Assembly (NCBI RefSeq): GCF_028583425.1
Contig: NC_072799.1
Coordinates: forward strand, 87,468,217-87,532,216
Source of the DNA: Eublepharis macularius
Taxonomy: Eukaryota > Chordata > Lepidosauria > Squamata > Eublepharidae
Length of the DNA: 64,000 nt
Direction: 5' to 3'
Shown here: positions 48,301 through 58,425 of the stretch, piece after piece
Layout of the letters: the number at the start of each line of letters is the position of its first letter
Numbering within the stretch: the stretch's first letter is position 1
The notes under the pieces: generated by a model
Seen by the model: the letters and a program-made list of their open reading frames with translations, nothing else
Told to the model about the DNA's origin: nothing
Databases searched by the model: none
Position numbers and translations under genes: made by a program

Positions 48301-48540
48301 CCCCAGCTCTCTTCGTCAGATGCATCCGTAGCATAAGCTTCCGAGAACCCCAGCTCTCTTCGTCAGATGCATCCGTAGCATAAGCTTCCGAGAACCCCAG
48401 CTCTCTTCGTCAGATGCATCCGTAGCATAAGCTTCCGAGAACCCCAGCTCTCTTCGTCAGATGCATCTGACGAAGAGAGCTCTGGTTCTCGAAAGCTTAT
48501 GCTACCATCAAGTTGGTAAGTCTTAAAGGCGCTACTAGAC
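48301..48540. repeat. 47-bp tandem array plus inverted copy, hammerhead-like, in TMEM165 intron 1
   Basis: Three identical 47-bp units (48301-48347, 48348-48394, 48395-48441) each read ccccagctctcttcgtcaga and on to cttccgagaa. A fourth partial unit then folds back on itself: gctctcttcgtcagatgcat is followed at once by its complement (palindrome 48447-48480). The plus strand continues with ctcgaaagcttatgctacc and the family tail gtcttaaaggcgctactaga. The plus-strand part carries CTGACGA (48467), a 6-bp stem, GAAA (48491) and AGC-TTAT-GCT. The array ends about 240 bp from TMEM165 exon 1. Confidence 0.75.
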
Positions 48541-48778
48541 TAAGCTCATTGAGAGACCTCGGGGCGACCCCTTCTCGCTGCCCAGCCTACCGCGCAGGGT
48601 TGTGGCGAGCCCGAGAGCGCGGAGGGGAGAACGAGGCGCGCCGCTCCCAGCTCCGCCGAGGAGGAAGCGCAGGGCGCAGCAGCAGCCCGCCTCGCCCGGC
48701 CTCCCAGCGACCGGATGAAGGGGCGGAGTCCGTGGCGGAGCCCGCGCGGAAGGCCCCCGCCCCGCCCGGCTGCCCTAC

Positions 48779-48958
48779 CTCGGCCCTGGCGAGCTCCGGC
48801 CCCTGCGCGGCGGGCTGCGCCGGCGGCGGCTTCGGCTGGTCCTGCTGAGGCGGCGGCGGCGGCTCGCGCTCCTGGCCGTTCTGCGGCTCTGGCGAGGCGA
48901 AGGGCGCGGCCAAGAGCAGGAGCAGGAGCAGCGGCCGCAGCCGCGGAGGGCCCCCCAT
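48779..48958 (-). CDS. TMEM165: TMEM165 exon 1 (start codon, signal peptide)
   Basis: The exon holds 60 codons from ATG at 48958 to the donor GCCGAG|gtaggg. A leader MGGPPRLRP is followed by a leucine run and LAAPFASP, a typical signal peptide. A proline/glutamine-rich lumenal stretch then ends in GPELARAE, comparable to human GPEPARVE. This start is chosen because it begins the only signal-peptide-like sequence in frame, in the CpG island where exon 1 is expected. The other long open frames here are by-products of GC-rich sequence. Confidence 0.93.
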
Positions 48959-49155
48959 TCCCGGCCCCGCGCCGTCCCCGCCGCGGCCTCCGCTCGCCCC
49001 GGCGCCGCTCTGGGCCGGGCGCTTCCGCTCGCCACGCCACGAAACCCGCCGAGGCGCCCGCCCCCTGCCCCGCGTCCGCGGCTCTGGTTGGCGGGAGTGG
49101 CGGAAGTGGGCCGGCTCGAACGGCCTCGCTTTTGAAGCGGGAGGCAGTCGGGATG

Positions 49156-49165
49156 GCGCATGCGC
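49156..49165. promoter_or_regulatory. NRF1-type site in TMEM165 promoter
   Basis: The perfect palindrome GCGCATGCGC is the consensus of NRF1, a common activator of CpG-island promoters. It stands about 200 bp upstream of the TMEM165 start codon. Binding is not shown. Confidence 0.5.
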
Positions 49166-49194
49166 GGAGGAACGGCGGGGCGGGCGGGGTCTGG

Positions 49195-49204
49195 GTCACG
49201 TGAC
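49195..49204. promoter_or_regulatory. E-box / CLEAR-type palindrome in TMEM165 promoter
   Basis: The perfect 10-bp palindrome GTCACGTGAC contains the E-box CACGTG and equals the core of the CLEAR element bound by TFEB/TFE3. USF or CLOCK:BMAL1 could use it as well. It lies about 240 bp upstream of the TMEM165 ATG, at the edge of the CpG island. Confidence 0.5.
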
Positions 49205-49401
49205 CTTCGCCCTACCCTTTGATGGTTCCGCGAGGTTGACGAGAGGATCCGCCGAAGGTGGGGGGATGTTCTCTTGGCTCGTTGAGTTTTAAGATGATTT
49301 GGGGCTCTTTTATTATTTTAGTGTATTTCCCCTTGTGAAAAGCATATAATATTTTCTGGGGGGGTGGTGGTTCAAGTATTTATGGCTAGTTTAGTTTTAA
49401 G

Positions 49402-49548
49402 ATGATATTTTATTTATGTCTTTTATAGTCCGCCTTTCTCCCTGAGACTCAAGGCGGATTACACAGTGTGAGAGATTAGTACAGTCTATATCAAGGACAT
49501 TTCCATAAACAATGCCATAGGGTAAATAAATACAAATTTACAAAGCTT
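49402..49548 (-). repeat. LINE/SINE-type tail, single copy
   Basis: Reverse of the 47925-48290 units: ttatagtccgcctttctccc at the left and catttccataaacaatgcca at the right. It lies between TMEM165 and SRD5A3. Confidence 0.6.
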
Positions 49549-49767
49549 TGTGCTCTTTTATTATGTTAGTGAATTTCCCCTTGTGAAAAGCTTGTGATTT
49601 TTTTAAAACTCAAGCTCAGCAAGCTTGGAGTGTGTGGTGCAGCAGTTAGTGGGTTGAGCTAGGTCTGGGGGGTGGGGTCAGATTCTCTGTTTCTGCTATT
49701 TGATGAAATGGCTGCAACCTTTCCAAAGCTCAGACCCCAGAAATCTAGATGATCTTTAGGGTGCTGG

Positions 49768-49980
49768 TGGAGAGTGCCCTCAAGTCAGAGTTAACTTATG
49801 GCAAACCCTTTTAGAGTTTTCATGGCAAGAGACTAACAGAGGTGGTTTGCCATTGCCTGCCTCTGCAACCCTGGTCTCCCTTGGAGGTCTCCCATCCAAT
49901 TACTAACCAAGGCAAACCCTGATTAGCTTCTGAGATCTGACAAGATCAGGCTCACCTGGGCTATCCAGGTCAGGGCTCTT
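49768..49980 (-). mobile_element. 5S rRNA-derived SINE, copy A
   Basis: Read on the minus strand it has cctgatcttgtcagatctca, aagctaatcagg and ggatgggagacc, which are internal control regions of 5S rRNA, then a non-5S body (aatggcaaaccacctctg) ending cttgagggcac. It belongs to the SINE3 class and is not a functional 5S gene. Confidence 0.85.
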
Positions 49981-50194
49981 TATGGTGCCACAGGACTAGA
50001 ATCTTGGTGTTTTACTTCTGCTGTTAAACGTTGTGGGCAACTTCTAGGCTTACTTCCTTTCAGCCTCACGGGATTGTTGTGAGAGTAAAATGAAGGAGGA
50101 GAAGAGAATCATATACACCTCCCTTGAACTTTTTGGAGGAACAATGGAATAAATATGCAGAAAACTGGTTTTTTATATCCAAGACAGAACATAA

Positions 50195-50405
50195 GAGAAA
50201 ATATTTAGTGCATTTTTATTGCACTTTTCTCCAAGGAGCTTGGGGTAGTGTTCATTGTTCTTCCCTTTTATCTTCACAACAACCTTGTGAGATAGATTAT
50301 GCTAAGAAAGAGTGATTGGGCCAGGGATATCGACTAAGCTTCATGACAAACATGAAATTTGAATCTGAGATGTGTAGATCACACCATACCGGCTCTATAA
50401 TTTCA
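50195..50405 (-). mobile_element. old tRNA-derived SINE
   Basis: It carries ttatcttcacaacaaccttg and gtgagatagattatgctaag in the order seen in tRNA-derived SINE bodies in minus orientation. The tRNA head is degraded. Confidence 0.45.
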
Positions 50406-51054
50406 CCAGCCAAAGTAATCTCATCATGGGAAGTGTGTTTGGTGGCTCAGTCTGGCACGTGTACAATGCCATCCTAAACAGTTACACCCCAAACTCAATA
50501 GACTTAGGAAGGTGTATCTGTGCAGTAGGATCACACTTGTACAGTGCAAATCCTAAATAGGTCTACTCAGAATCTTACTGAAGTTGGCTTTCTCCCTGGG
50601 AAAAATGTTCTTAGGCTTGCTCTGGAAGTGCCTTCCTGGGTAGAGTCCCTCCAGTGCAGCATTCACAGCAAGTCTCTTCATGTTGTCTATTTAACTATCA
50701 TAGGTACTAGTAGCCAGTGACAGGCCTATACTTAATCTGTTTGTTCACTTTTTGCATATTTACATCACCACCTTTTGCCAACCTCTCTATGCCTTTTTCC
50801 CAGAAATAGCTACATGCAAATCTATTACTTCATCTACTCACTTCCCTCTTCCGTTAAACTAGCAACAAATCATTGGATGTCTGCTACTTCATTTTAAAGT
50901 GATTTTGTTCTTGGTATAGCGTTAACAAATAAGCAGGAAATGAGCAACAGGCCAAGACATGCCTATAAAACTAACATCATTTGGGGTAGAGTAAGAACTT
51001 TTGTGAGTCACTGCTTCAGATAACTGAAGATGCCTCCAAGTCTGTATCAGTAGA

Positions 51055-51175
51055 AGTGAGCGGTGGCTCAAGAAAGCTCCTACCCTACAACCAATTTTTT
51101 TAGTCTTATAGGTGCTACTGGACTCTTGCTCTTTTCTACTGCTACAGACAAACTGACACGGCGACCCATCTTGAT
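51055..51175 (+). repeat. Penelope-like tail
   Basis: gagcggtggctcaagaaagc is followed by ttagtcttataggtgctact, ggactcttgctcttttctac and cagacaaactgacacggc. This is the 3' tail of the family whose 5' part carries the hammerhead-like core. Confidence 0.6.
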
Positions 51176-51908
51176 ATTGCCTAGTCAGTGCTGTGCTGTA
51201 ATAAGCAGTTTAAGAGTGCAATCCAGGACTTGTTGGCACTGGAACACAAGATGCAGTGTTGATATCAGCTCCGTTCACTAAATTAATTTGTCCTAAAGGT
51301 GTGGTTGTGGAATCATGCTCCCCACCCCACCCCATATATTTTGGCCAGAATGACTTTCTGTATTGTTCTCCTTCACTGCCCCATTTGCTACTAAGGGGTG
51401 TACAAGAGAGCTTAAAGACCAATTATATTTGTTAAGCTCCATTTAGGTATGCTTGCTGAAGACTCAGCCAAACTACAGGAGCCTCTTATGTCTCCAAGCC
51501 TGCAAATTGCATCAAGAATGCTGGCAGAGTTAAAATGTCTTGAAGTAAAGCCAGAAATCTGCTTGGGAACTAAGCCCAGTTCTTATCGCTGGAAACATCT
51601 AATGTAAACAAGGAGTAACAAAGGACTGTAAAGCTGGTTGCTGTGAATACTGGGAGCCCAAAAAGTAGATACACTTTTAATGCTTAATATCATAAGCAAT
51701 TGTACTGTGGGTAGTTGATGGCTCTCCTATCAGTCAATTCCATTCTTTGAATGAAGGTGACACTTTTTGCTGCTCCCACAATTCATAACTAAACTAGATC
51801 TCTGAACCTTTAGCAGACTTACAAGATAACTAATCTGGTTTCACCAGATTAATTAGCATACTCTATATCACAAAAAGGTCTGGGTTTCTATTATCAAATA
51901 CTATTGAC

Positions 51909-52301
51909 CAAGGCTCTTTTTCTGGGAAAAGAAGTGGTGGAACTCAGTGGGTTGCCAGCACAGGGGGCAACTTTAGGTGGGAGGTGGTGCCTCTGGTACC
52001 ACATGCGTATGAGCAAAATGTGCGCATGCTCCCAGGACCACACAATGATGTCACTTTGGGGCAGCTGGAACAAAGGGGGAGTTTTTAAAAGTTTAAATCA
52101 CCGTCAGTGAAAATGGTCACATGGCTGGTGGCCCCGCCCCCTGATCTCCAGACAGAGGGGAGTTTAGATTGCCCTCCGCGCCAAGAGCAATCTAAACTCC
52201 CCTCTGTCTGGAGATCAGGGGGCGGGGCCACCAGCCATGTGACCATTTTCAAGAGGTGCCAGAACTCCGTTCCACCACGTTCTGGCTGAAAAAAAGCCCT
52301 G
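51909..52301. mobile_element. hAT-like non-autonomous element, copy B
   Basis: This is the same family as 19638-20038 in the opposite orientation: CAAGGCTCTTTTTCTGGGA at the left and AAAAAAAGCCCTG at the right, with the same central palindrome. The flanking 8 bases (ctattgac and cttataga) match only in part, so this copy looks older. It lies between TMEM165 and SRD5A3. Confidence 0.8.
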
Positions 52302-53470
52302 CTTATAGACCTAGGTGAAAACCTTTCATGGCTCCCAATTTAGATCTCCAATAGGAACACCACTCTGTCAGGCCTTTTGACAGTAACCTGCTTTCGCTAC
52401 ACCAGTCAGAATAAGGGGTGATTAACAAAGCAATCAACTGCCACAAATAAGGCAAGACTAATTTTACATGGGGCTGCCGTCCCCCAACATGAGTGAAGAC
52501 GTGCCCAGGGCCACCCTCCCTGGACATTCCCCAGGGGCTTAAATGGCCAATCTGCCCTGTTTTCAATGCACTATATAACTCTGCCCCAGCCCCAGACTAG
52601 ACGTATTTTAATTGAATGTAGGAACAAATGCAAGTGCATACATAAATTATCCAAAGTTACAGCATTTAACTTTTCTTGACAGAGGGTTGCATCCTGTCAG
52701 TTTTTCCACTGGTACAAGATTTTGGCTTCCTTTTAACTCCAGAAAACACAATGCTGGGAATTATGGGATCTGTGTAGACAAAAAAAACCCAAAACCCTAC
52801 ATGGGATGCAATGAGTTGACAGCTGGAGAGATCACCCCTTTTCTGCCAGTAGTGAAACTGGTAGGATCCAACTCACAGGGCTAATTTTGGTTTTCTGCAG
52901 CAGGGAAATTAGCCTTGCAGGTACATTTAAGTGCTTCACGAATACTTCCATCTTCTACTTTGTCAGTATAGAAAATAAGGATATCCAGGGTTTATTTCTC
53001 AAACTTCAGTGGCAGCTCCAAACTTTATTAAATATGGATTTGTATGGAGTATGAAGTAAAGTAAATAAATTACATTGTTATGGGCAAACTCTCCTGAAGC
53101 AGAAAGATACTATATATCAAACAGCAAGGCAGATACTATAAAGTTTTTAAAAAATGTTTACAGAAATACTGTAACTACTGTACCAGATAAAATCTATTCA
53201 TACAAAACATTCACTGGAGAAAAGTAAGGCTTCAGTAGGCAAGAAATTAGGAAATACTTTGCCACATACTAGTTTTCCTTCTCCCTTCTTTCGCATCTTG
53301 CACAAAAGGCTGGGATCCAGCCAGCATTTCCAGTCTCACCCTATTCCCCTCCTTACTACAGCCCCAGTCCTACACATTTCTCATGATCACCAGCCCAACC
53401 TTTTTGAATAGTCAGACAGGACCCTGAGCTCCTTTTGCATTGGCAGAAAAGCTGGTTAGATGATCCAACC
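52302..53470. other. TMEM165-SRD5A3 spacer, unassigned part
   Basis: About 1.2 kb without recognisable genes or bounded repeats. Confidence 0.45.
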
Positions 53471-53474
53471 TAGA

Positions 53475-54745
53475 CTTATTTTATTTATACATGTATTTAT
53501 TTAAGCATTTATATCCCACCTTTCCACATAGATCAAGGAGGCTTACAAAATTAAAATCAAAACCAAAATAAAACCCACCACCCCTAAAAGATGCCTGCTT
53601 TTCACACACCCTCAAAAGCCCTGGCAAATAAGTATGTCATCCAGTGCCTCTGGAGTGTCTCTGTGGAGGGGGCTCCCATCTCCTCAGGGAGCCCATTCCA
53701 TAGAGCAAGGCCACAATGGAAAAGGCCAGAGCGCTCGCTGATGCAAAATGGGCCACCCTAAGTGGTGGGACAGTGAACAAAATGGCAGCCTGAGAATTGT
53801 GGGTGGTACATGTGCACCAGGACATATGGAAGGAGATAGACCCCTTAAATATGGGGGTCCCGGGTTGTGAAAGATCATGACTAACACCTTGAACTGAACT
53901 AGCAGCCAATATAGCTGTTTCAAAATGGGTAGCATATGTTCCCCGTGGCCAGCCCCTGACAATAGTCAAGCTGCTACATTCTGGATCAATTATAGTTTCT
54001 GTGTTGTCTTCAGGGGCAGACCCATGTAGAGCACATTGCAGTAATCCTTTTCAAAGAGCCAGGCAGGGACCACGAGCACACCCAAGTTCTTGACCAGCTC
54101 TTAGAAAGCCAACTTCACTCCATCTAGGACAAGTGGACTCAGGCCCTCTGGAATATCAGCCGTTGTTACCAGCATTACCTCCGTCGAGTCTGGATTCAGC
54201 TTCGGTTCTGGCTTAGTCACCTGACCACAGACTCAAAGCACTGGTTCAGAACCAAAACAGACACATCTGGAGGCTTGGACAATGAAATACAGAGCTGGGT
54301 GTCATCTGCATATTGAGGACACCCAATCCCAAAGCTCCAGACAGTCTCATTCAGCAGCCTCATGCATATATTAAAGAGCATGGGTGAGAGAACAAAACCC
54401 TGTGGCATTCCACAAGACAAATCCACCCAGATGATTCCATACCTCCAGTGGAGACTCTTTGAGTCTGTTCAGACATAAGAGAGCGAAACCACCCAAGGGC
54501 TATGCCCTGAACACAAACTCCATATTCAAGTTGGGGGGATAAGAACAGTCAACAAAGGCTGCTGAAAGATCTAACAATATCAACAGGGAAGATGGTCCTC
54601 TGTGGAGCTTTAAGCAAAGATCATCCATCCGTGTAACAAACGCCATCATGGCCCCAAATCCAGGCCTGGAACCAGATCGGAATGGGTCAAAGGCAGATGT
54701 GTCAGCCTGGCAGCTCTGGAGCTGCTCCGCTAACATAGCTCTACT
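53475..54745 (-). mobile_element. old L2-like LINE
   Basis: Minus-strand pieces encode MLAEQLQSCQADTSAFDPFR and SGSRPGF, GMPQGFVLSPMLFNICM and YADDTQLCISL, in the order of an L2-type reverse transcriptase, then a C-terminal part and the tail gtgggatataaatgc. Several frame breaks separate the pieces. It is more diverged than the copies in the CLOCK intron. Confidence 0.82.
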
Positions 54746-55512
54746 GTCTTTCCTTTAGACCCTTGTCCACACAGTTGTCAAAAGTATTTTGTTCTCAAAG
54801 CTGGAACTCTGGATGATGGGTCACATACAATTTAGAAGTAGCTAGAAAAGGAGTGTAACTAGATCAATGTACCTGGAATTTGGATGTTGGCAGAATCAAC
54901 AACTCAACACACAGTGGGAGAGATTGGCTCTCTCATCATATTCAGTACAATGAGAATTTGGTCAGTAAAACACCCCAATGACCACTGGTATTGCAAGTAA
55001 GAGCCGAGAGTAAGGCCAGTTTCTGAACGCTCATGTAGGGAGACTTCTTTCACACTTCGTGCAGGTCAGGAAAGGAGAGGTAGCACAGCTGGTTAGAGGT
55101 AATACTCTGAAAGAACACCAGAGCCGTATATTTGATTGAAAGTAGCATACCTGAATTAAGAGCTGTCCTCTTCTAGTATTATAGTCTCCTATGCCAGCAG
55201 AAGGGACTTGTTTTCTCTTTGCACAGTCTGGGTGAGAATACTAGCCGTGGACCCTTAACCCGTGTGCACCCACCCTCTCTTGGAGATCAATTGCCAGTTA
55301 TTAGAAGATGACAAATGGAAGACCTACCACGGTCAAGTCTAAATTACCCACAATACTTACAGAACACAAGGCAACTGAAAAATAACACAATCCTTCTGAT
55401 ACATTATCAAAAATGTATCTTATTTATCTAAATACCTGGGTGTTTATACAATCAAGATACAAGCAGCATATGTAAGTAATATTCCAAAGACAAGTGCAAA
55501 CTTTAACAGATT

Positions 55513-55625
55513 CATAGAATCATAGAATCACAGGGTTGGAAGGGATCCCTAGGGTCATCTAGTCCAACCCCCTACAAAATGCAGGAAATTCCCAAATACC
55601 TCCCCCACCATACACACAGTGACCC
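55513..55625 (-). mobile_element. CR1 3' tail
   Basis: ttcatagaatcatagaatca, then gggttggaagggatccc and ctagtccaaccccctac. This is the reversed 3' end of a CR1, truncated to about 110 bp. Confidence 0.85.
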
Positions 55626-55885
55626 TTATAGCATCATAGTTATGGAAGTGAAAATCTTTGCTTCAGCAGCCATTCATAGTTTAACATTATGATCTAATTT
55701 TGTAGTGAGTTGGGTTAACAGAGGTACATAAATTAATTACGTTTTAGCATATATTATACTAGTCCTATATTATATACATTTTGCATTTTCATTTTGGACA
55801 AAAATGCAAGATAGAAGAAGCACCCATTACTAATAATAATCTCATTAAACAAAATGACTAATAATGGAAAAATATTTCATAAATA

Positions 55886-56131
55886 ACAACATCATTCGAT
55901 TTATATACCACCCTACAGGACAACTTAATGCCCACTCAAGAACAGTTTACAAAGTATGTTATTATTATCCCCACAACAAACACCCTGTGAGGTGGGTGGG
56001 GCTGAGAGCTCCAGAGAGCCGTGACTGACCCAAGGTCACCCAGCTGGCTTCAAGCGGAGGAGTGGGGAATCAAACCCGGCTCTCCACATGAGACTCCCAG
56101 CACTCTTAACCACTACAGCAAACGGGCTCTT
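55886..56131 (-). mobile_element. tRNA-derived SINE, copy 1 of a pair
   Basis: Minus orientation: the tail tttatataccaccctacagg is at the left, the body accctgtgaggtgggtgggg and aaggtcacccagctggcttc follows, and the tRNA-like head cactcttaaccactacagc is at the right. Nearly the same as 56931-57186. Confidence 0.85.
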
Positions 56132-56930
56132 ATGCTGAATTTTATTGTCTTGTCTGGTGTCCCCAAATCCAATATGGATTACTTTCTATTCCATCTCTCC
56201 TCTTGCTGTTTAATTTGAGCACCAGAGAAATTGATACACTCCCGGTAATTAGTCCAGATCCCCCAAAGTCCATATGAAGTCCATACAAAATAATCACGGA
56301 GGAAGCCAACTCCTGGGTCGGAGAACCCACAATCTGTTAAGGTTTGCACTTGTCTTTGGAACATTTCTTATAAAACCTGCTTGTATCTTGATTATTTAGA
56401 CCTGACCGTGGTAGGTCTTCCGTTTGTCAATTGCTATTCACTACACGATGCCCTTTTTTGTTAGTTATTAGAAGATGACTATATGCAGAACCTACTGCAA
56501 CGTATTGGGGCATATGCCACACTGCATTGACATTCCAAGTTGAGGGAGACAAGATTTCTTCTCCTTACTGCATTACAGTGAAGCCCCAACAACTCACACT
56601 CTCTGGACCAGGAAATAAATCTCTGTAAACATCTGGCATCCAAGTGTAACATTTTGGAATAACACTGTTATCACTTGTGCTGGTAGGAGGTTCCAGTAAC
56701 AAACTTCTCTACTATTCCTTCAAGTATTAGGGTGTGACTGTTACAGAGCCTAGTTCTTCGCAAAAGTTCACTGATAAGATGCGGAATGGTGAGTTTCTGT
56801 AACCACATATTTTGAACAGGGATCAGAATTTGTCCCACACTGGTATTTCTGTGGTTACAAGCAACACAGCAACAAGCAGTATACTAGCAGTGCTCTCTAG
56901 GGCTTAGAGAAGCAGCTGCAGCATGCAAAA

Positions 56931-57186
56931 TAACAACAACAACAACCGATTAATATACTGCTCTTCAGGACAACTTAATGCCACACTCAGAGCAGTTTAC
57001 AAAGTCAATGTCATTATTATCCCCACAACAAAACACCCTGTGAGGTGGGTGGGGCTGAGAGAGCTCTGAGAAAGCTGTGACTGACCCAAGGTCACCCAGC
57101 TGGCTTCAAGTGGAGGAGTGGGGAATCAAACCCAGTTCTCCAGATTCGAGTCCTGCCACTCTTAACCACTACACCAAACGGACTCA
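56931..57186 (-). mobile_element. tRNA-derived SINE, copy 2 of a pair
   Basis: Same family and orientation as 55886-56131, with (AAC)n at the tail side and the tRNA head cactcttaaccactacacca at the right. Boxes A and B are recognisable in the reversed head. Confidence 0.87.
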
Positions 57187-57284
57187 AAATTAAAAAGTGC
57201 AGCACAAAGAATCTGTTTTTTCAACATGTTCCCTCCCTTCCTGGAAGCTTTAATAATTTAAGTTCTACTGTCTGACAAATAGTA

Positions 57285-57535
57285 AAAAGTCCGGTAGCAC
57301 CTTTAAGACTAACTAACTTTACTGTAGCATAAGCTTTTGAGAGCCACAGCTCTCTTTGTCAGATGCAATTGCAATTGCATCTGATGAAGAGAGCTGTGGT
57401 TCTTGAAAGCTTAAAGGAGAGCTGTGGCTCTTGAAAGCTTACGCTACAATAAAGTTGGTTAGTCTTAAAGGTGCTACTGGACTTTTTACTATTTTGCTCC
57501 TACAGACTAACACAGCTAACTCCTCTGGATGTCTG
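57285..57535. mobile_element. Penelope-like inverted pair with hammerhead-like core
   Basis: The left arm reads from the family tail (gtccggtagcacctttaaga) to cagctctctttgtcagatgc. The right arm mirrors it from gcatctgatgaagagagctg through gttcttgaaagctt. An extra partial unit (gagctgtggctcttgaaagc, ttacgctacaataaag) is followed by the full tail with ggtgctactggactttttac and cagactaacacagctaactc. CTGATGA, a stem and GAAA are present in the right arm. It lies between TMEM165 and SRD5A3. Confidence 0.7.
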
Positions 57536-57619
57536 ACAAATATAATCTATTTACAAACTACCAAAGATGCTCTTCTAAATAATATTTTACATTCATGTTT
57601 CAAATGATAGATTACTACT

Positions 57620-57668
57620 GCTGTGTGTGTGTGTTTGTTTGTGTATGTGTGTGTGTGAGAGAGAGAAA
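57620..57668. repeat. (TG)n / (GA)n microsatellite
   Basis: TG-rich run with interruptions followed by gagagagagaaagagaaa. The remaining 57669-58165 may include the SRD5A3 3' UTR, but no convincing polyadenylation signal was fixed. Confidence 0.85.
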
Positions 57669-58165
57669 GAGAAAACAAACCACAGACCAAACTTTAATCT
57701 TGCCTTAGACACAATGCTTTTTAGTGGAGCTTGTTGACCCATGAAACTTAAGTGCTGATTTCTCAATTCATTACTGAAGGGATAGAAGTGCATGCTGTAT
57801 CTCCATTCTGCTTCATGTAGTTACTTCTGAACAGAATCAGGCCCAGTTACGGGTTGTTCCTGCTATTCCAAGCTAATCAAGTTGCTCATGTTCAACTAGG
57901 CTGCAAGGTAGAAACCCTTCAGGATTCAAGCACACTGCGGAAGTCCTCTTTAACTTCACAAATAATGCTTTCATATTCTTTAGTTGTGACCACAAAGGCA
58001 AATTACCAAGGCCATTTCGGAACCACATGTACATTTCAAAATCATCCGTATCGACTCAGTTTCAGCCAAATCCTTGGTTCATAATAACCATGATTCCCAA
58101 AGACCTCGGCTGTTCTTTCCAAATGAGATGTCAAAGTTGGAATTAAGTTTCTTAAAGTGAATAGC

Positions 58166-58425
58166 TTAAAAGAGAAAGGGAATGTACGCTTTCCGATGCT
58201 TTGGATAGTGCTTGAAGTAGCTCAGGTAGAATTCATGGCACAACACAGCACTGACGGCCTGGTTAAAGAGCACGTAGATCACCACAAGCCACCAGGTTAA
58301 ATTGTTCAATCCAAATGTAATGGCCATTGATATGTATATTAGGAGTTCAGCAAAGTAGTGCGGACACGACACCATTTCAAACCAGTCGCCAAAAGGAATG
58401 CGATGGTCCAGATTCACCACCTCTC
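58166..58425 (-). CDS. SRD5A3: SRD5A3 exon 5 (catalytic C-terminus and stop)
   Basis: The 260-bp exon encodes [80 protein letters not shown] and IPFLF, then TAA at 58168-58166. Human ends KHRKAFLPFLF. This is the most conserved part of the steroid-dehydrogenase C-terminal domain, with the NADPH/substrate-binding FGDWFE region and the CHEFY histidine. The acceptor is gttttgcag|GAGAGG. Confidence 0.97.

Larger units (their letters stand above)
25802..48958 (-). other. TMEM165: TMEM165 gene (six coding exons, complete)
   Basis: TMEM165 is a multi-pass Golgi (and lysosomal) membrane protein of the UPF0016/GDT1 family that carries Mn2+ and Ca2+, probably in exchange for protons. It supplies Mn2+ to Golgi glycosyltransferases, and human loss causes a congenital disorder of glycosylation. 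The six exons read in consistent phase from an ATG at 48958 to a TAA at 25802-25804, giving 315 residues against 324 in human. The two family signatures are present: ELGDKT in exon 2 and EWGDRS in exon 4. The N-terminal leader is proline-rich and diverged; the membrane core is nearly identical to human. Exon lengths are 180, 226, 176, 183, 106 and 77 bp. Introns 1 to 5 are loaded with mobile elements. The promoter is a CpG island. Confidence 0.97.
48545..49260. promoter_or_regulatory. CpG island and promoter of TMEM165
   Basis: About 700 bp of GC- and CpG-rich sequence spans TMEM165 exon 1 and the region upstream of it, in strong contrast with the AT-rich surroundings. No TATA box is evident. 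Two recognisable sites lie upstream of the ATG: an NRF1-type palindrome at 49156-49165 and an E-box palindrome at 49195-49204. Confidence 0.8.

Noticed and set aside
48301-48441. 47-bp tandem repeats considered as a CRISPR array
   Set aside because: The units are directly abutting with no variable spacers, and the genome is vertebrate.
48546-49199. Long open frames on both strands around TMEM165 exon 1 (up to 217 codons)
   Set aside because: They are Ala/Arg/Pro-rich frames produced by GC-rich CpG-island sequence. Only the frame with the signal peptide and a proper splice donor fits TMEM165.
56931-57186. tRNA gene on the minus strand
   Set aside because: Only a degenerate tRNA head is present, attached to a SINE body and a simple-repeat tail, with a near-identical copy 1 kb away.
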